From a virus: a stretch of 64,000 nucleotides of DNA. The notes below the pieces were generated by a model. It made no database searches, was not told where the DNA came from, and saw only the letters and a program-made list of their open reading frames with translations. Both the position numbers and the translations under genes were made by a program. This document shows positions 34,011-41,876 of this stretch, in pieces (position 1 is the stretch's first letter; every line of letters starts with the position of its first letter). The stretch is taken from positions 1 through 64,000 of IMG/VR virus record IMGVR_UViG_3300009502_001526; one strand, given 5' to 3'.

Positions 34011-34544
34011 ATGGAACTAACACCTAGCACTAAATTAAAGCCAGAAGACTTTGTTGGACTACTTTATCCTTTTGCAGAATCAACACAAAATGAAACTGGT
34101 ATATCAGCAATAGCAATTTTGGCACAAGCCGCATTAGAAAGCGGTTGGAATTCATCTTCTCCAGGTTGGGCTTATTTCGGTGTAAAAGACACTGATGGAA
34201 TCAATGGAAATGAACAACTACTAACAACTACAGAATATAGCCGTAGAGCAGATTTAAAATTTCCTCAAATAATATCAGTAACACCAACAGTGAGAAATGG
34301 ACAAAAATATTTCAAATATGTTGTTAAAGATTATTTTAGAAAATATGAATCACCTGAAGAATGTTTTACTGATCACGCCAATTTTCTTATTAGAAATCCA
34401 AGATATTCTGCAGCATTGGAAGTTAAAGAAGATCCTATTGCATTTATAAATGCAATTTCTCTTGCGGGGTATGCTACGGATCCGAACTACGCACAAACAC
34501 TTACATCAATTTGTAATAGAATAAGCGGAATCCTTAATGTCTAA
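34011..34544 (+). CDS. Glucosaminidase-domain lysin (GH73 type)
   Basis: The 177-residue protein is a single GH73 domain: SAIAILAQAALESGWNSS holds the catalytic Glu, followed by AYFGVKDTDGINGN, a beta-lobe insert, then YESPEECFTDHANFLIRNPR and GYATDPNYAQTLTSICNRI. GH73 enzymes cut the GlcNAc-MurNAc bond of peptidoglycan. It lacks a signal peptide, as expected for a phage endolysin that needs a holin, or for a virion enzyme. The following gene (34548) is N-tagged, which fits a late transcript. Confidence 0.95.
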   Translation: MELTPSTKLKPEDFVGLLYPFAESTQNETGISAIAILAQAALESGWNSSSPGWAYFGVKDTDGINGNEQLLTTTEYSRRADLKFPQIISVTPTVRNGQKYFKYVVKDYFRKYESPEECFTDHANFLIRNPRYSAALEVKEDPIAFINAISLAGYATDPNYAQTLTSICNRISGILNV

Positions 34545-34547
34545 AGT

Positions 34548-35078
34548 ATGAGATATATAAATATATTTGATAAATATGTTACTTTGAATCAAAAAAAAGA
34601 AATATTACTTAATAAGTTAAAATCTGATGCAATTAGATTAACAAATCATTTATGTGAGGTTTTTGGTGAAGGGTTTAAATATAGATATGAAACTAAATTT
34701 TATAATATTGATGATGATGTATATAGTGATATAAATACAAAATGTAATTGTAATACATATCACTATGATACAGAATTTAAATCATCAAAAAACATATTAT
34801 CACCATACTCATTTAAATTTGAAATTTATATATCTGAAAGCCGAAATAAAACAGGTGGTGTATTTATGTTATTAAAAATAAAAAAAGGTTCAGATTTAAA
34901 TACTCTTATTGATAATATATTATACTATTTTAGCAATTTAGAAAATTTAGAAAATACTTATAAAAGTTCGATGTCTTATACTTACGTTATAAATTTAGAT
35001 AATATAGAAGATTTAATTAATCAAATATCAATAGAAAAATTTAATTTATTATTAAATATAAAAAAATTTAATTTATAA
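34548..35078 (+). CDS. Dual-tagged protein (MRYINIFDKY ... KKFNL)
   Basis: The 176-residue protein begins MRYINIFDKY, a variant N-tag, and ends NIKKFNL. The C-terminal LINQISIEKFNLLL matches the 22486 protein, showing common descent. A CNCN motif lies near residue 65. It directly precedes a terminator, so its C-tag is not coupled to a downstream start. Function unknown. Confidence 0.8.
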   Translation: MRYINIFDKYVTLNQKKEILLNKLKSDAIRLTNHLCEVFGEGFKYRYETKFYNIDDDVYSDINTKCNCNTYHYDTEFKSSKNILSPYSFKFEIYISESRNKTGGVFMLLKIKKGSDLNTLIDNILYYFSNLENLENTYKSSMSYTYVINLDNIEDLINQISIEKFNLLLNIKKFNL

Positions 35079-35105
35079 AAAAAAGTGGCAATTGCCACTT
35101 TTTTA
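35077..35105. terminator. Bidirectional terminator between convergent genes
   Basis: AAAAGTGGCAATTGCCACTTTT is a perfect palindrome with A-run before and T-run after, serving the rightward 34548 transcript and the leftward 35103 transcript. Confidence 0.85.
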
Positions 35106-35297
35106 ATTTTCAGGATAATTTTTACATTTACATGAATCAATGCCAAGTATTTTTAATGATTCATCTAATATTTTTTTGTTACTACATATATCAAGAGTTT
35201 CATGAAATGTTAGTCCAAAAAAAGTAATTTTTCTACGTAGTTTATATCCATTAACTACATTATTAATAACATATTTACAATTAAATAAATTTCTCAT
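35103..35297 (-). CDS. Unrecognised 64-residue protein
   Basis: A short basic protein with FFGLTFHETLD and a Cys-containing end (DSCKCKNYPEN). It lies 9 nt downstream of the cREC gene and overlaps the terminator by three bases. Function unknown. Confidence 0.65.
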   Translation of the reverse strand: MRNLFNCKYVINNVVNGYKLRRKITFFGLTFHETLDICSNKKILDESLKILGIDSCKCKNYPEN

Positions 35298-35306
35298 ATT
35301 TTATTT

Positions 35307-35675
35307 TTAAATTTTAAATGCCGTATAACCAATAGAACAAGTTTCTGGTTGCTCACAAAAATGTAAATAATTATTTACATAGTTTATAATATTCAGTAAT
35401 CCTACTGTATTAGCGGAGTGAACATAAATTTGTGGAAGATTAATACCTTTGTCCATAGATAAATTGACTAACCATTTAGCACAATCGTAACCAGTTTTTT
35501 CTTCTTCACCTACAAATATTCCAAGATCATGATCTAATGAAATTGCACCAATATTTTCTAAGCCAATTGATTCTACAGTTTCAATAAATTGATAGAACCC
35601 TCTAACAATTATCCACTTATCTTCATATGGTGTTCTCAAGTCGTCAAGGTAAATATTTTTTAAATTCTTTCCCAT
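35307..35675 (-). CDS. Cyclic-phosphate processing receiver-like (cREC) protein
   Basis: The 122-residue protein has NIYLDDLRTPYEDKW (LDDxRxP), ISLDHDLG near residue 47 and IYVHSANTVG, the conserved set of the cREC family, a receiver-like fold predicted to process cyclic phosphates on RNA ends. It lacks a phospho-transfer context. Its start overlaps the GIY-YIG gene by 16 nt. RNA-repair role is by family association. Confidence 0.88.
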   Translation of the reverse strand: MGKNLKNIYLDDLRTPYEDKWIIVRGFYQFIETVESIGLENIGAISLDHDLGIFVGEEEKTGYDCAKWLVNLSMDKGINLPQIYVHSANTVGLLNIINYVNNYLHFCEQPETCSIGYTAFKI

Positions 35676-36430
35676 TTATATTTTTTATTTTTATTCTTTG
35701 TGTATAATAATGTTTTTGATATGTTTAATTTATTACTTGCTTCTGGTATAGAATCAAAATTAAATGTTTCATTAGATTCTAAGCAAGTTATTTTTATTTT
35801 TTTATGTTTTTTATCTATTCTATAAACTGGAATAGAAAACTCATTTATATTTTCTAATAAACACCAATAAAAACCACCTGTGCTTTTTAATTTTTTATTT
35901 ATTACCATTGATATCCCAGGTTCTACAATATTTGTTTTTTCAGAAGCTTCTTTAAAAGAATTAAATGTATTAATATGATTACCATTTTTATCAAATTGAC
36001 AAACTTTTTTATATTGTGATTCTGATATTTTTATTTTTGATTCTTCACTTTGTTTATGCCCCAAATGAGAAAGTCTTAATTTTTCTTTTGTTTTTTCTGA
36101 AGATTTAATTCCTAAATTTGATGTGGCAATTATTCTTTTATTATACCCTTTTTTAGTATTATTAGCATCTAAAAAATTAATCCAATACTGTTCTCTTTCT
36201 ATTATATTTTCTTTATTGTCATTGGTTTCTATGATTTCATAAATAAAATTTTCTTTACCATATTTATTATATGATGATTGTAAGTGACTATTATAATGTT
36301 TATTATTTTTTAATAATTGTTTGTGACATTTAAATCTATTTTTTAGATCAACTGCACTTCCAATATAATACTTTTTAGTTAATGTGTTGGTTATCTTATA
36401 AACACCACATATTTTTTGTCGTTTTTCCAT
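35660..36430 (-). CDS. GIY-YIG homing endonuclease with NUMOD3 and NUMOD1 domains
   Basis: The 256-residue protein has the GIY-YIG core (GVYKITNTLTKKYYIGSAVDLKNRF, with Arg and later HLQSSYNKYGKENF), then NUMOD3-like SSEKTKEKLRLSHLGHKQSEE, then two NUMOD1-like DNA-binding segments (VCQFDKNGNHINTFNSFKEA; ITCLESNETFNFDSIPEA). It is a free-standing homing endonuclease. A TATATATA element and a TATATTTG box lie upstream. Confidence 0.95.
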   Translation of the reverse strand: MEKRQKICGVYKITNTLTKKYYIGSAVDLKNRFKCHKQLLKNNKHYNSHLQSSYNKYGKENFIYEIIETNDNKENIIEREQYWINFLDANNTKKGYNKRIIATSNLGIKSSEKTKEKLRLSHLGHKQSEESKIKISESQYKKVCQFDKNGNHINTFNSFKEASEKTNIVEPGISMVINKKLKSTGGFYWCLLENINEFSIPVYRIDKKHKKIKITCLESNETFNFDSIPEASNKLNISKTLLYTKNKNKKYKWERI

Positions 36431-36434
36431 ATTG

Positions 36435-36446
36435 TATATATAAAAA
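36435..36446 (-). promoter_or_regulatory. Candidate TATATATA-type element before GIY-YIG gene
   Basis: TTTTTATATATACAA on the minus strand is only a few bases before the ATG at 36430. A TATATTTG box (36485-36492) further upstream without a -33 TTG is an alternative promoter. Confidence 0.25.
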
Positions 36447-36510
36447 CAACATCAACTAAATATACATTATTGTACAATTTTTTACAAATATACGGAAAAG
36501 TTTTAAATAA

Positions 36511-36542
36511 AAAATGAGAAGTATGTGAATACTTCTCATTTT
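36511..36542 (-). terminator. Rho-independent terminator of the vault operon
   Basis: On the minus strand TGAGAAGTAT, loop TCAC, ATACTTCTCA and then TTTTTTATTT form a strong stem and T-run, 23 nt beyond the stop at 36565. Confidence 0.85.
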
Positions 36543-36564
36543 CTTTTTCTAATTCAAAAAATAT

Positions 36565-36753
36565 TTATTTAGTTTCTTTAAAAATAATATCGGCTACTAT
36601 TTTTGGAGTAATGTCAATATCACCTGATATTACTTCGTCATAAATTATTTTTTTATCTTTATATATGCGTAATGAATTTCCATCATCGTCATCTTTTACG
36701 ATCCAGCCATATTTATGACCATCTAAATCTAATTCTCTGAATTTCTTTTTCAT
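36565..36753 (-). CDS. Unrecognised 62-residue protein in vault operon
   Basis: A small charged protein beginning MKKKFRELDLDGHKYGWIVK, with an acidic loop DDDDGNSLRIY-like segment (VKDDDDGNSLRI). It lies 3 nt below the 36757 gene and ends the MVP operon before a terminator. Possibly co-functional with the vault protein; nothing in its sequence shows how. Confidence 0.7.
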   Translation of the reverse strand: MKKKFRELDLDGHKYGWIVKDDDDGNSLRIYKDKKIIYDEVISGDIDITPKIVADIIFKETK

Positions 36754-36756
36754 AAA

Positions 36757-36990
36757 TTAGCAATCAATTTCATCACCAGTTTCTTCTCCATATTCAATAA
36801 TATCTTGAACATGAATTGCGGACAATAATATTTGATCTTCACCTATACCAAATTGTTCTTCATCTTCTTCTTCATAGCCAACAAAATATTCATTTACTTG
36901 AATAAATTTATCACCATATCCATTATTAACACATTTTGTTAAAACTTCATACAATTGGCTAACTGTCATTAATTCACTTCTACTTTCCAT
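36757..36990 (-). CDS. Unrecognised acidic 77-residue protein in vault operon
   Basis: A very acidic small protein: MTVSQLYEVLTKCVNNGYGD then FVGYEEEDEEQFGIG and a C-terminal EYGEETGDEIDC. The N-terminal half reads like a short helical adaptor. It follows the MVP gene by 2 nt. Candidate cargo or cap partner by position only. Confidence 0.72.
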   Translation of the reverse strand: MESRSELMTVSQLYEVLTKCVNNGYGDKFIQVNEYFVGYEEEDEEQFGIGEDQILLSAIHVQDIIEYGEETGDEIDC

Positions 36991-36992
36991 AA

Positions 36993-39404
36993 TTACTTTG
37001 GTTTTTCAGGATTAAGAACCGCCATCAAATTATCATATAAAGGAGTACCTTTAACTGTTTCTAATAATCCGTCAATTCCGCCTTTTTTGAACATATTAGT
37101 CCAATCATTACCTTGTTCTTTAAGATTTCTGGCAAGGATTTCAGTAGTTTTAACACCACCAAGTGTAATCATTGCTTCAATCAATCTAGGCTGAATAGAT
37201 GCCATCTGTTTTTCATATTCTGCCGTACGAATATCAGAGCTTTCTTTATCAACTTCAAGTTTGTGTTCATCTTTAAGTTTATTAACTTCAAGAATCATTT
37301 TTGAAATTTCATCAAGAATTACTTGTCTTTCTTTTTCAGCATTTACTTTCAACAGTTCAATAGAATTTGCAGTTTCAATCTTAGATTTGTTAATTGTAAC
37401 ACGAATATCCTCTGTTTTTGCTTTTTCTTCAAGAATTTGTCTTGTTATATCTTCTTCTTTTTTGGTATTATCCAAATCTTTCTGAAGCTTATTCATTTCT
37501 AAATTCTGTTTAACAATATGTTTCTGATAATCTTTAAGGAAGTATGAGATTTCATTGTCACCAATGATAATATCAAGAACTTCAATATCATAAACATGCA
37601 TTCCATTCTCAGAGAAAGTTTTACCTACCCTTTTCTTGCCTTCTTCTGCTGGTCCTAATACAGTATCACGAAGAATATCAGCAGGATCACTATTAAAGTC
37701 TTCGATGTTGATTTTCTTCACTCTGTTACGAACAAGTGAACGAAGGTGTTGAGTCATCAATTTCACATAATTAGAAACATTGAACCATTTCTTATTATCT
37801 CCAGTGAAGTTAACTCTGTAAGACAAACGGATTTTAACATTAACTAAGTCTTTTGTTTCAGCATCAATAATGTCTGATACAACATTGTTTTCAGTCTGAA
37901 GATAGACAGTTTTCATTAAAACATTGTCTGTTTTTGGTTTACCAGTTGAAAGTTCAAGAACTTCAAGTGTTTCGTCAAATTCAAGCAATCTAACTTTTGG
38001 TCCAACAACAACTTCACGTTCACCAGTTTTCTTAACTATTTGAACTGCATAACCAGGCCAAACATTGATAGTAACAGCACCTTCGTACTTGTTATCCATT
38101 GTCAAAGTTCTTGGTTTTGTGAATGCGTTTTTCCTACTCATTTCATCTGCCATATTCAAAGATGAGCTTTTTACTTGTTTTGAGAATCCGCCTCTTTCAG
38201 CAACATATGCACTACTTCTGTAACCAAGATCAGAAAAATCATTTTGACTCATTTCAGCTTCTAATATTTTATTGTGCTGAAGTGCATCAATACTATCAGG
38301 GAACCACAATTTGATAGTTTTTTCATCAAGAATTCTCTTAACGATTACTTCTTTTCGTGGGTCTGGAATGAACATTTTTGGACCAACAAATAATGAAATA
38401 CTACCTGTGTCTTTGTTAAGGACATAGCGAGCTTCACCACCAGTGATCGCAACTGCATAATGCATAGCCCTATCATCATATTTGATAATAGCGTGTTCTT
38501 CTCTTGGGAAGTAGATTTTTTGTTCTTTGCCAGTAAGAAAGAGTTCTTCACCAGTTTTATACTGACGACCATCTTCTTCATAATCAGCAATGACTTTAAG
38601 GTAAATACCCATATTGTCATTCAATTCAAGTGCTTTGAATTTCTTTTTACCATCTTGTTCAAGGAATTCTTCAGTTGGTTTAGGGAAAACAACTGCTGGT
38701 CCTTTTTCGTACCTCTTGTCACCATTTTGATCTAATAGAATACAATATTCTAATCTCTCTAATGTGACAGATTTACGAACATAGTTTCCGTTTTCAGAAA
38801 CAACTTCAATACCAGTAGGTGGAATGTAAAAAGATACATCTGTACCTTTAATAACAAGTAATTTGCCTGTTACTAAATCTTCTTTTGCGATCAGTGATTT
38901 AGATTTATCATCTGATGCGGCAGTTTTAACAATAGCATTAGAAAGGTTTTTCTTTGCTTGTTCTTCGTTGTAAACCCTTACAATAAGATATTCATTGTAT
39001 TTAAGATTGTGACCGTCTAATACTTTACCAATTTGACCTGGCCAAAGTGGAAATGTAGCAGGACCTGGAATATTTACCTTGCTTCCTGTTTTTAGAGTTG
39101 CCATTGTTGAATTCTTTCCTCTTTGTGGGAATTTCTGTTCATTGTCTTTTGGCTCTGCTGGATTTATCAGCACAATGTATTGACCTTCATCGGCTGATCT
39201 AGCAACTTGGATTGCATCGTTAAACTCGTTTACTTGAATGAATTTTCTTGATTTTTCATCAAATACAACGATTTTGTCAATCTCACCAATGCTTTCTTTG
39301 TAAGGTCCAACTGCAACTTGCACTGTACCTGCAGCACCGTCTTGTATATATACAAAGGTGCCTTGTGGAAGAATTAAATCCCCTCTTTTGTTTTCGTAAC
39401 CCAT
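36993..39404 (-). CDS. Major Vault Protein homologue
   Basis: The 803-residue protein lines up with Major Vault Protein throughout. Residues 1 to about 438 are repeat domains of the form ILPQGTFVYIQD...VGPY and NIPGPATFPLWPGQIGKVL. About 439-620 is the shoulder (PHB/SPFH-like) domain: VQIVKKTGEREVVVGPK, LELSTGKPKTDN, VVSDIIDAETKDLVNVKIRL, collinear with animal MVP's LSLSAGRPK and FTDVITIETADHARLQLQL. About 620-740 is a long cap helix and the rest a cap-ring-like end. MVPs assemble 78-mer hollow particles in eukaryotes. Its G+C content is visibly higher than neighbours (28 of 60 bases from 38401). Confidence 0.93.
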   Translation of the reverse strand: MGYENKRGDLILPQGTFVYIQDGAAGTVQVAVGPYKESIGEIDKIVVFDEKSRKFIQVNEFNDAIQVARSADEGQYIVLINPAEPKDNEQKFPQRGKNSTMATLKTGSKVNIPGPATFPLWPGQIGKVLDGHNLKYNEYLIVRVYNEEQAKKNLSNAIVKTAASDDKSKSLIAKEDLVTGKLLVIKGTDVSFYIPPTGIEVVSENGNYVRKSVTLERLEYCILLDQNGDKRYEKGPAVVFPKPTEEFLEQDGKKKFKALELNDNMGIYLKVIADYEEDGRQYKTGEELFLTGKEQKIYFPREEHAIIKYDDRAMHYAVAITGGEARYVLNKDTGSISLFVGPKMFIPDPRKEVIVKRILDEKTIKLWFPDSIDALQHNKILEAEMSQNDFSDLGYRSSAYVAERGGFSKQVKSSSLNMADEMSRKNAFTKPRTLTMDNKYEGAVTINVWPGYAVQIVKKTGEREVVVGPKVRLLEFDETLEVLELSTGKPKTDNVLMKTVYLQTENNVVSDIIDAETKDLVNVKIRLSYRVNFTGDNKKWFNVSNYVKLMTQHLRSLVRNRVKKINIEDFNSDPADILRDTVLGPAEEGKKRVGKTFSENGMHVYDIEVLDIIIGDNEISYFLKDYQKHIVKQNLEMNKLQKDLDNTKKEEDITRQILEEKAKTEDIRVTINKSKIETANSIELLKVNAEKERQVILDEISKMILEVNKLKDEHKLEVDKESSDIRTAEYEKQMASIQPRLIEAMITLGGVKTTEILARNLKEQGNDWTNMFKKGGIDGLLETVKGTPLYDNLMAVLNPEKPK

Positions 39405-39494
39405 AATTTAGTTTTTTGATTTATACTATGAAAATTTTATATTCTGTAAAGACTATAGATAAAAATTTTCAAATAGTTTAAAAAATTTAAAATA

Positions 39495-39520
39495 AAAAAG
39501 CCACTAGATAGTGGCTAATT
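39495..39520 (-). terminator. Terminator after the 39539 gene
   Basis: AGCCACTA-TC-TAGTGGCT on the minus strand followed by TTTTTTATTTT, 20 nt past the stop at 39539. It separates the upstream genes from the vault operon. The rest of 39405-39538 is AT-rich; GTATAAATC about 20 nt before the MVP ATG is the best TATA-like element. Confidence 0.8.
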
Positions 39521-39538
39521 TAGGATTTTTGCTAAATA

Positions 39539-39922
39539 TTATAATTTAGCTATTTGTTCTAATTTTTCTTTTCTAATTCTTTTTATATTATCTTCACTCT
39601 CTAACCATTCAATTTCATTTGTTAGTTTCAATGATAGAAAAGCATTTGTTGATTTTTCAATTGCATCACTTTCACTTGATTTGGTGAAAGCTTCAATTCT
39701 ATCAATTCTAATTTTTGAATAACCATCTGTATATCTATCAATTTCATTTACATATACATAAGCACTATAATGACTATATGTTCCTATATATTTGTAAAAA
39801 CCATATCTTCCAGTTCCTATTCTTTCATAAGACCTTATGGCTTTTTTTAATTTAAGATATTTAAGTATAAAGAAAGCGTTACACAAAATAAGTACTGCAA
39901 ATAGTGGAATTTCTGAGATCAT
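39539..39922 (-). CDS. Membrane-anchored C-tagged protein, paralogue of 30083
   Basis: The 127-residue protein has an N-terminal membrane helix (about 5-23), then YVNEIDRYTDGYSKIRI and EIEWLESEDNIKRIRKEKLEQIAKL, the same arrangement as 30083. It ends with the C-terminal tag and is followed by a terminator, so the tag is a protein feature here. Function unknown. Confidence 0.83.
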   Translation of the reverse strand: MISEIPLFAVLILCNAFFILKYLKLKKAIRSYERIGTGRYGFYKYIGTYSHYSAYVYVNEIDRYTDGYSKIRIDRIEAFTKSSESDAIEKSTNAFLSLKLTNEIEWLESEDNIKRIRKEKLEQIAKL

Positions 39923-40323
39923 AAATCAATAAAATTATTAGGTTTTTGAATAAGTTTTTTCTTTTCTTCAATAAATTCAAGTTGTTCGTCAGTTGGTGAA
40001 TAAACATATCCATCATCCCACTTTACAAAACTCATGTCGACTTTTATATATTCAAAATAATCACCAATACTAAAATTATCCATAGATGTTTCACCAAAGA
40101 CATAATCATCATTTACTTCAATTGACCAAGGATCTGATTCATAATAACAAAATTTATCCATTAAATTTTCTGATCCACCATTATTTTCATCCCTGTTAAT
40201 AAACTCACGAATCCAATAATCCATGTTTATTATCATATCTAATTGATTATTAGATATAGCATCTCTAAGTATAACAAAACTACTTGAAGATGAGTTACTT
40301 ACAAAACCACTACGAATTTTCAT
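39919..40323 (-). CDS. Protein with N-terminal RSGFVSNSSSSSFV motif
   Basis: The 134-residue protein starts MKIRSGFVSNSSSSSFVILR. This Ser-rich N-terminal motif recurs, from memory, on many otherwise unrelated small phage and bacterial proteins; its role is not known to me. The rest is acidic and aromatic (DYWIREFINRDEN, YCYYESDPW-like region, DEQLEFIEEKKKL). It overlaps the 39539 gene by 4 nt. A TATATTTG box lies upstream. Confidence 0.82.
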   Translation of the reverse strand: MKIRSGFVSNSSSSSFVILRDAISNNQLDMIINMDYWIREFINRDENNGGSENLMDKFCYYESDPWSIEVNDDYVFGETSMDNFSIGDYFEYIKVDMSFVKWDDGYVYSPTDEQLEFIEEKKKLIQKPNNFIDL

Positions 40324-40378
40324 TATTAATTTTATTTTTATTTAGTGAGTCTGGTACTAAAAGTTTTCAACTCTACTA

Positions 40379-40386
40379 CAAATATA
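40379..40386 (-). promoter_or_regulatory. Candidate -7 box TATATTTG
   Basis: TATATTTG followed by GTAG on the minus strand, about 56 nt before the 40323 ATG. No TTG at -33. It lies back-to-back with the rightward element at 40421. Confidence 0.4.
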
Positions 40387-40420
40387 TAATATTTATGGAT
40401 AAAAAAAAATTGACCTGATT

Positions 40421-40433
40421 TTTTTATATATAA
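40421..40433 (+). promoter_or_regulatory. Candidate TATATATA-type promoter element
   Basis: TTTTTATATATAA ends 5 nt before the chosen ATG (40439). A good match to the elements at 24357, 36435 and 56123. Confidence 0.3.
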
Positions 40434-40438
40434 TGAGT

Positions 40439-41035
40439 ATGAAACATATTAAGACATTTGAGGATTTTAAACCAATAACAATCAATTCAGCAAAGCCTTT
40501 CAAAGTAAAAAAAGGGCTGTTGAAGAATGCGGTATATTTACAAAAAGGTATTAAAAGTGATAGAAAAAGATTAGAAAAAGAAAAAGATTCACATAAGAGA
40601 ACAAAGTTAAATAATGATAAAAATCATAAAATAAATAAGTTAAGAGATATAAGTTTCAAAACTATAAAGCAAGCCCAGTATTTAAAAGATAATCCTGTTA
40701 AAGAAAATTATTTAGAGCATTCTATCCAACAAAATTACTCTCCAACATTTCAAGATTTTGAATCTGAAGATTTTGTGATTGGATTACCAACGTTTATTTC
40801 AGATGGTCATACTGCACAAAAGAACTTTGTAACTAACAATGTTGGAGAAGTAGTCAGTTCATCAGAAAAAATGATTAAAATTAAATATGGTATCAATTCA
40901 AATAGTCCAGAAAATGGCTATATACTTGATGATAAAATGCAATTAACTTCTTTTAAAAAGTATTTTAGATTTGCAACACCAGAAGAAATAGAAGCGCAAA
41001 ATGCAAAAAATGATTCAATAAAATTTAACATATGA
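40439..41035 (+). CDS. Dual-tagged protein (MKHIKTFEDF ... KFNI)
   Basis: I chose the ATG at 40439 because it opens the N-tag MKHIKTFEDF; an ATG two codons upstream overlaps the promoter-like element. The 198-residue protein has a basic helical N-terminal half (SDRKRLEKEKDSHKRTKL) and a C-terminal small beta domain (FVIGLPTFISDGH ... EVVSSSEKMIKIKYG), ending SIKFNI. Overlaps the next gene by 4 nt. Function unknown. Confidence 0.82.
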   Translation: MKHIKTFEDFKPITINSAKPFKVKKGLLKNAVYLQKGIKSDRKRLEKEKDSHKRTKLNNDKNHKINKLRDISFKTIKQAQYLKDNPVKENYLEHSIQQNYSPTFQDFESEDFVIGLPTFISDGHTAQKNFVTNNVGEVVSSSEKMIKIKYGINSNSPENGYILDDKMQLTSFKKYFRFATPEEIEAQNAKNDSIKFNI

Positions 41036-41244
41036 AACATATTAAGGCATTTGAAGATATAAAATTAAAGCCAGAAGAAAAGGAAGGCAATAAAGTAGCA
41101 AGAAGATTAAAAAATATTATTAATAAAATTTTCTATATCAAAGACTATTTAGAATTATATGAAGTGTCATATAACTGGATGTTATATATTAAAAAATGTT
41201 ACTTCCTTTCTTGTTTTTTTAATTTATTTTTTGTATCTTTGTAG
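41032..41244 (+). CDS. Truncated N-tagged gene running into a promoter
   Basis: The 70-residue frame begins MKHIKAFEDIKLKPEEKEG, a clear N-tag, but after about residue 40 it becomes hydrophobic and ends FFVSL with no C-tag. Its 3' end coincides with the host-type promoter at 41211-41241. This looks like a tagged gene cut short by a rearrangement that brought in the next transcript. Confidence 0.6.
   Translation: MKHIKAFEDIKLKPEEKEGNKVARRLKNIINKIFYIKDYLELYEVSYNWMLYIKKCYFLSCFFNLFFVSL
41211..41241 (+). promoter_or_regulatory. Bacteroidota-type promoter (TTG-N20-TATCTTTG)
   Basis: TTG at 41211-41213, 20-nt spacer, TATCTTTG at 41234-41241, then GTAGTCTAATTAAAAATG-like leader to the ATG at 41265. 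One of the best promoter matches in the window. Confidence 0.85.
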
Positions 41245-41264
41245 TCTAATTAAAAATGTGATAA

Positions 41265-41450
41265 ATGGTAAAGCCTGATGAAGTTAGAAAATTAACACTT
41301 GAAATAGTAGAAATACTTCGTAAATCAAGTGATATTAGTGTTGCAGAAAATATATTTGGTGAAATTAGTCAAATATGGGAACAAAACATTGTTGGTGATG
41401 TTGAGGAAGAAGATTATAATGCTGAATATGATTTACATTTAAAAAAATAA
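41265..41450 (+). CDS. Unrecognised 61-residue acidic protein
   Basis: A short helical acidic protein (MVKPDEVRKLTLEIVEILRK ... VEEEDYNAEYDLHLKK). It is the first gene behind the promoter at 41211 and lies 2 nt before the 41453 gene. Function unknown. Confidence 0.7.
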   Translation: MVKPDEVRKLTLEIVEILRKSSDISVAENIFGEISQIWEQNIVGDVEEEDYNAEYDLHLKK

Positions 41451-41452
41451 AT

Positions 41453-41827
41453 ATGAACTTTCAAGAATTAGAACAAAAAATTAACACATCATTTTTAGAG
41501 TTGAAATCTAACATTGAAAAATATGTTTCTGAAAATGCAAATCTTAAAATTGGTGATGTTGTTACTTGTAACTTAGGTACATCCATTGATTCTTATTATG
41601 TTATTACTAGCATTGGATTTCAAATGAGATATGGAATAGTTTACTATGGTAAAAAAATTATTAAATCAACTGGAGAAGTTTCATATCAAGTAATGCATTC
41701 AGATATTGGTATGCCAGAAAATAGGTTAAATAGAGCCACCTTAAAAGTTAAAGGAAAAGAAATTTCGAGAATAGAAGAATCTAGGTATTTTAATAATAAT
41801 GTAAATATTGGTATTGGAATTAGGTAA
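41453..41827 (+). CDS. Unrecognised 124-residue protein with small beta domain
   Basis: An N-terminal helix (FQELEQKINTSFLELKSNIEKY) is followed by LKIGDVVTCNLG and YYVITSIGFQM, an SH3/KOW-like beta arrangement also seen in 22184 and 22926, but without tags. Function unknown. Confidence 0.75.
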   Translation: MNFQELEQKINTSFLELKSNIEKYVSENANLKIGDVVTCNLGTSIDSYYVITSIGFQMRYGIVYYGKKIIKSTGEVSYQVMHSDIGMPENRLNRATLKVKGKEISRIEESRYFNNNVNIGIGIR

Positions 41828-41843
41828 TATCAATTACTTTTTG

Positions 41844-41851
41844 TATCTTTG
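41844..41851 (+). promoter_or_regulatory. -7 box TATCTTTG before 41877
   Basis: TTTTTGTATCTTTGTA is identical around the -7 box to the promoter at 41234, 26 nt before the ATG at 41877, but no TTG lies at the -33 distance. Confidence 0.55.
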
Positions 41852-41876
41852 TATATCAAATTAAAAACTATCAGAT

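Noticed and set aside
38345-38620. Minus-strand frame of 91 codons inside the vault gene
   Set aside because: It lies in another phase fully within the MVP gene, whose family match spans this region.
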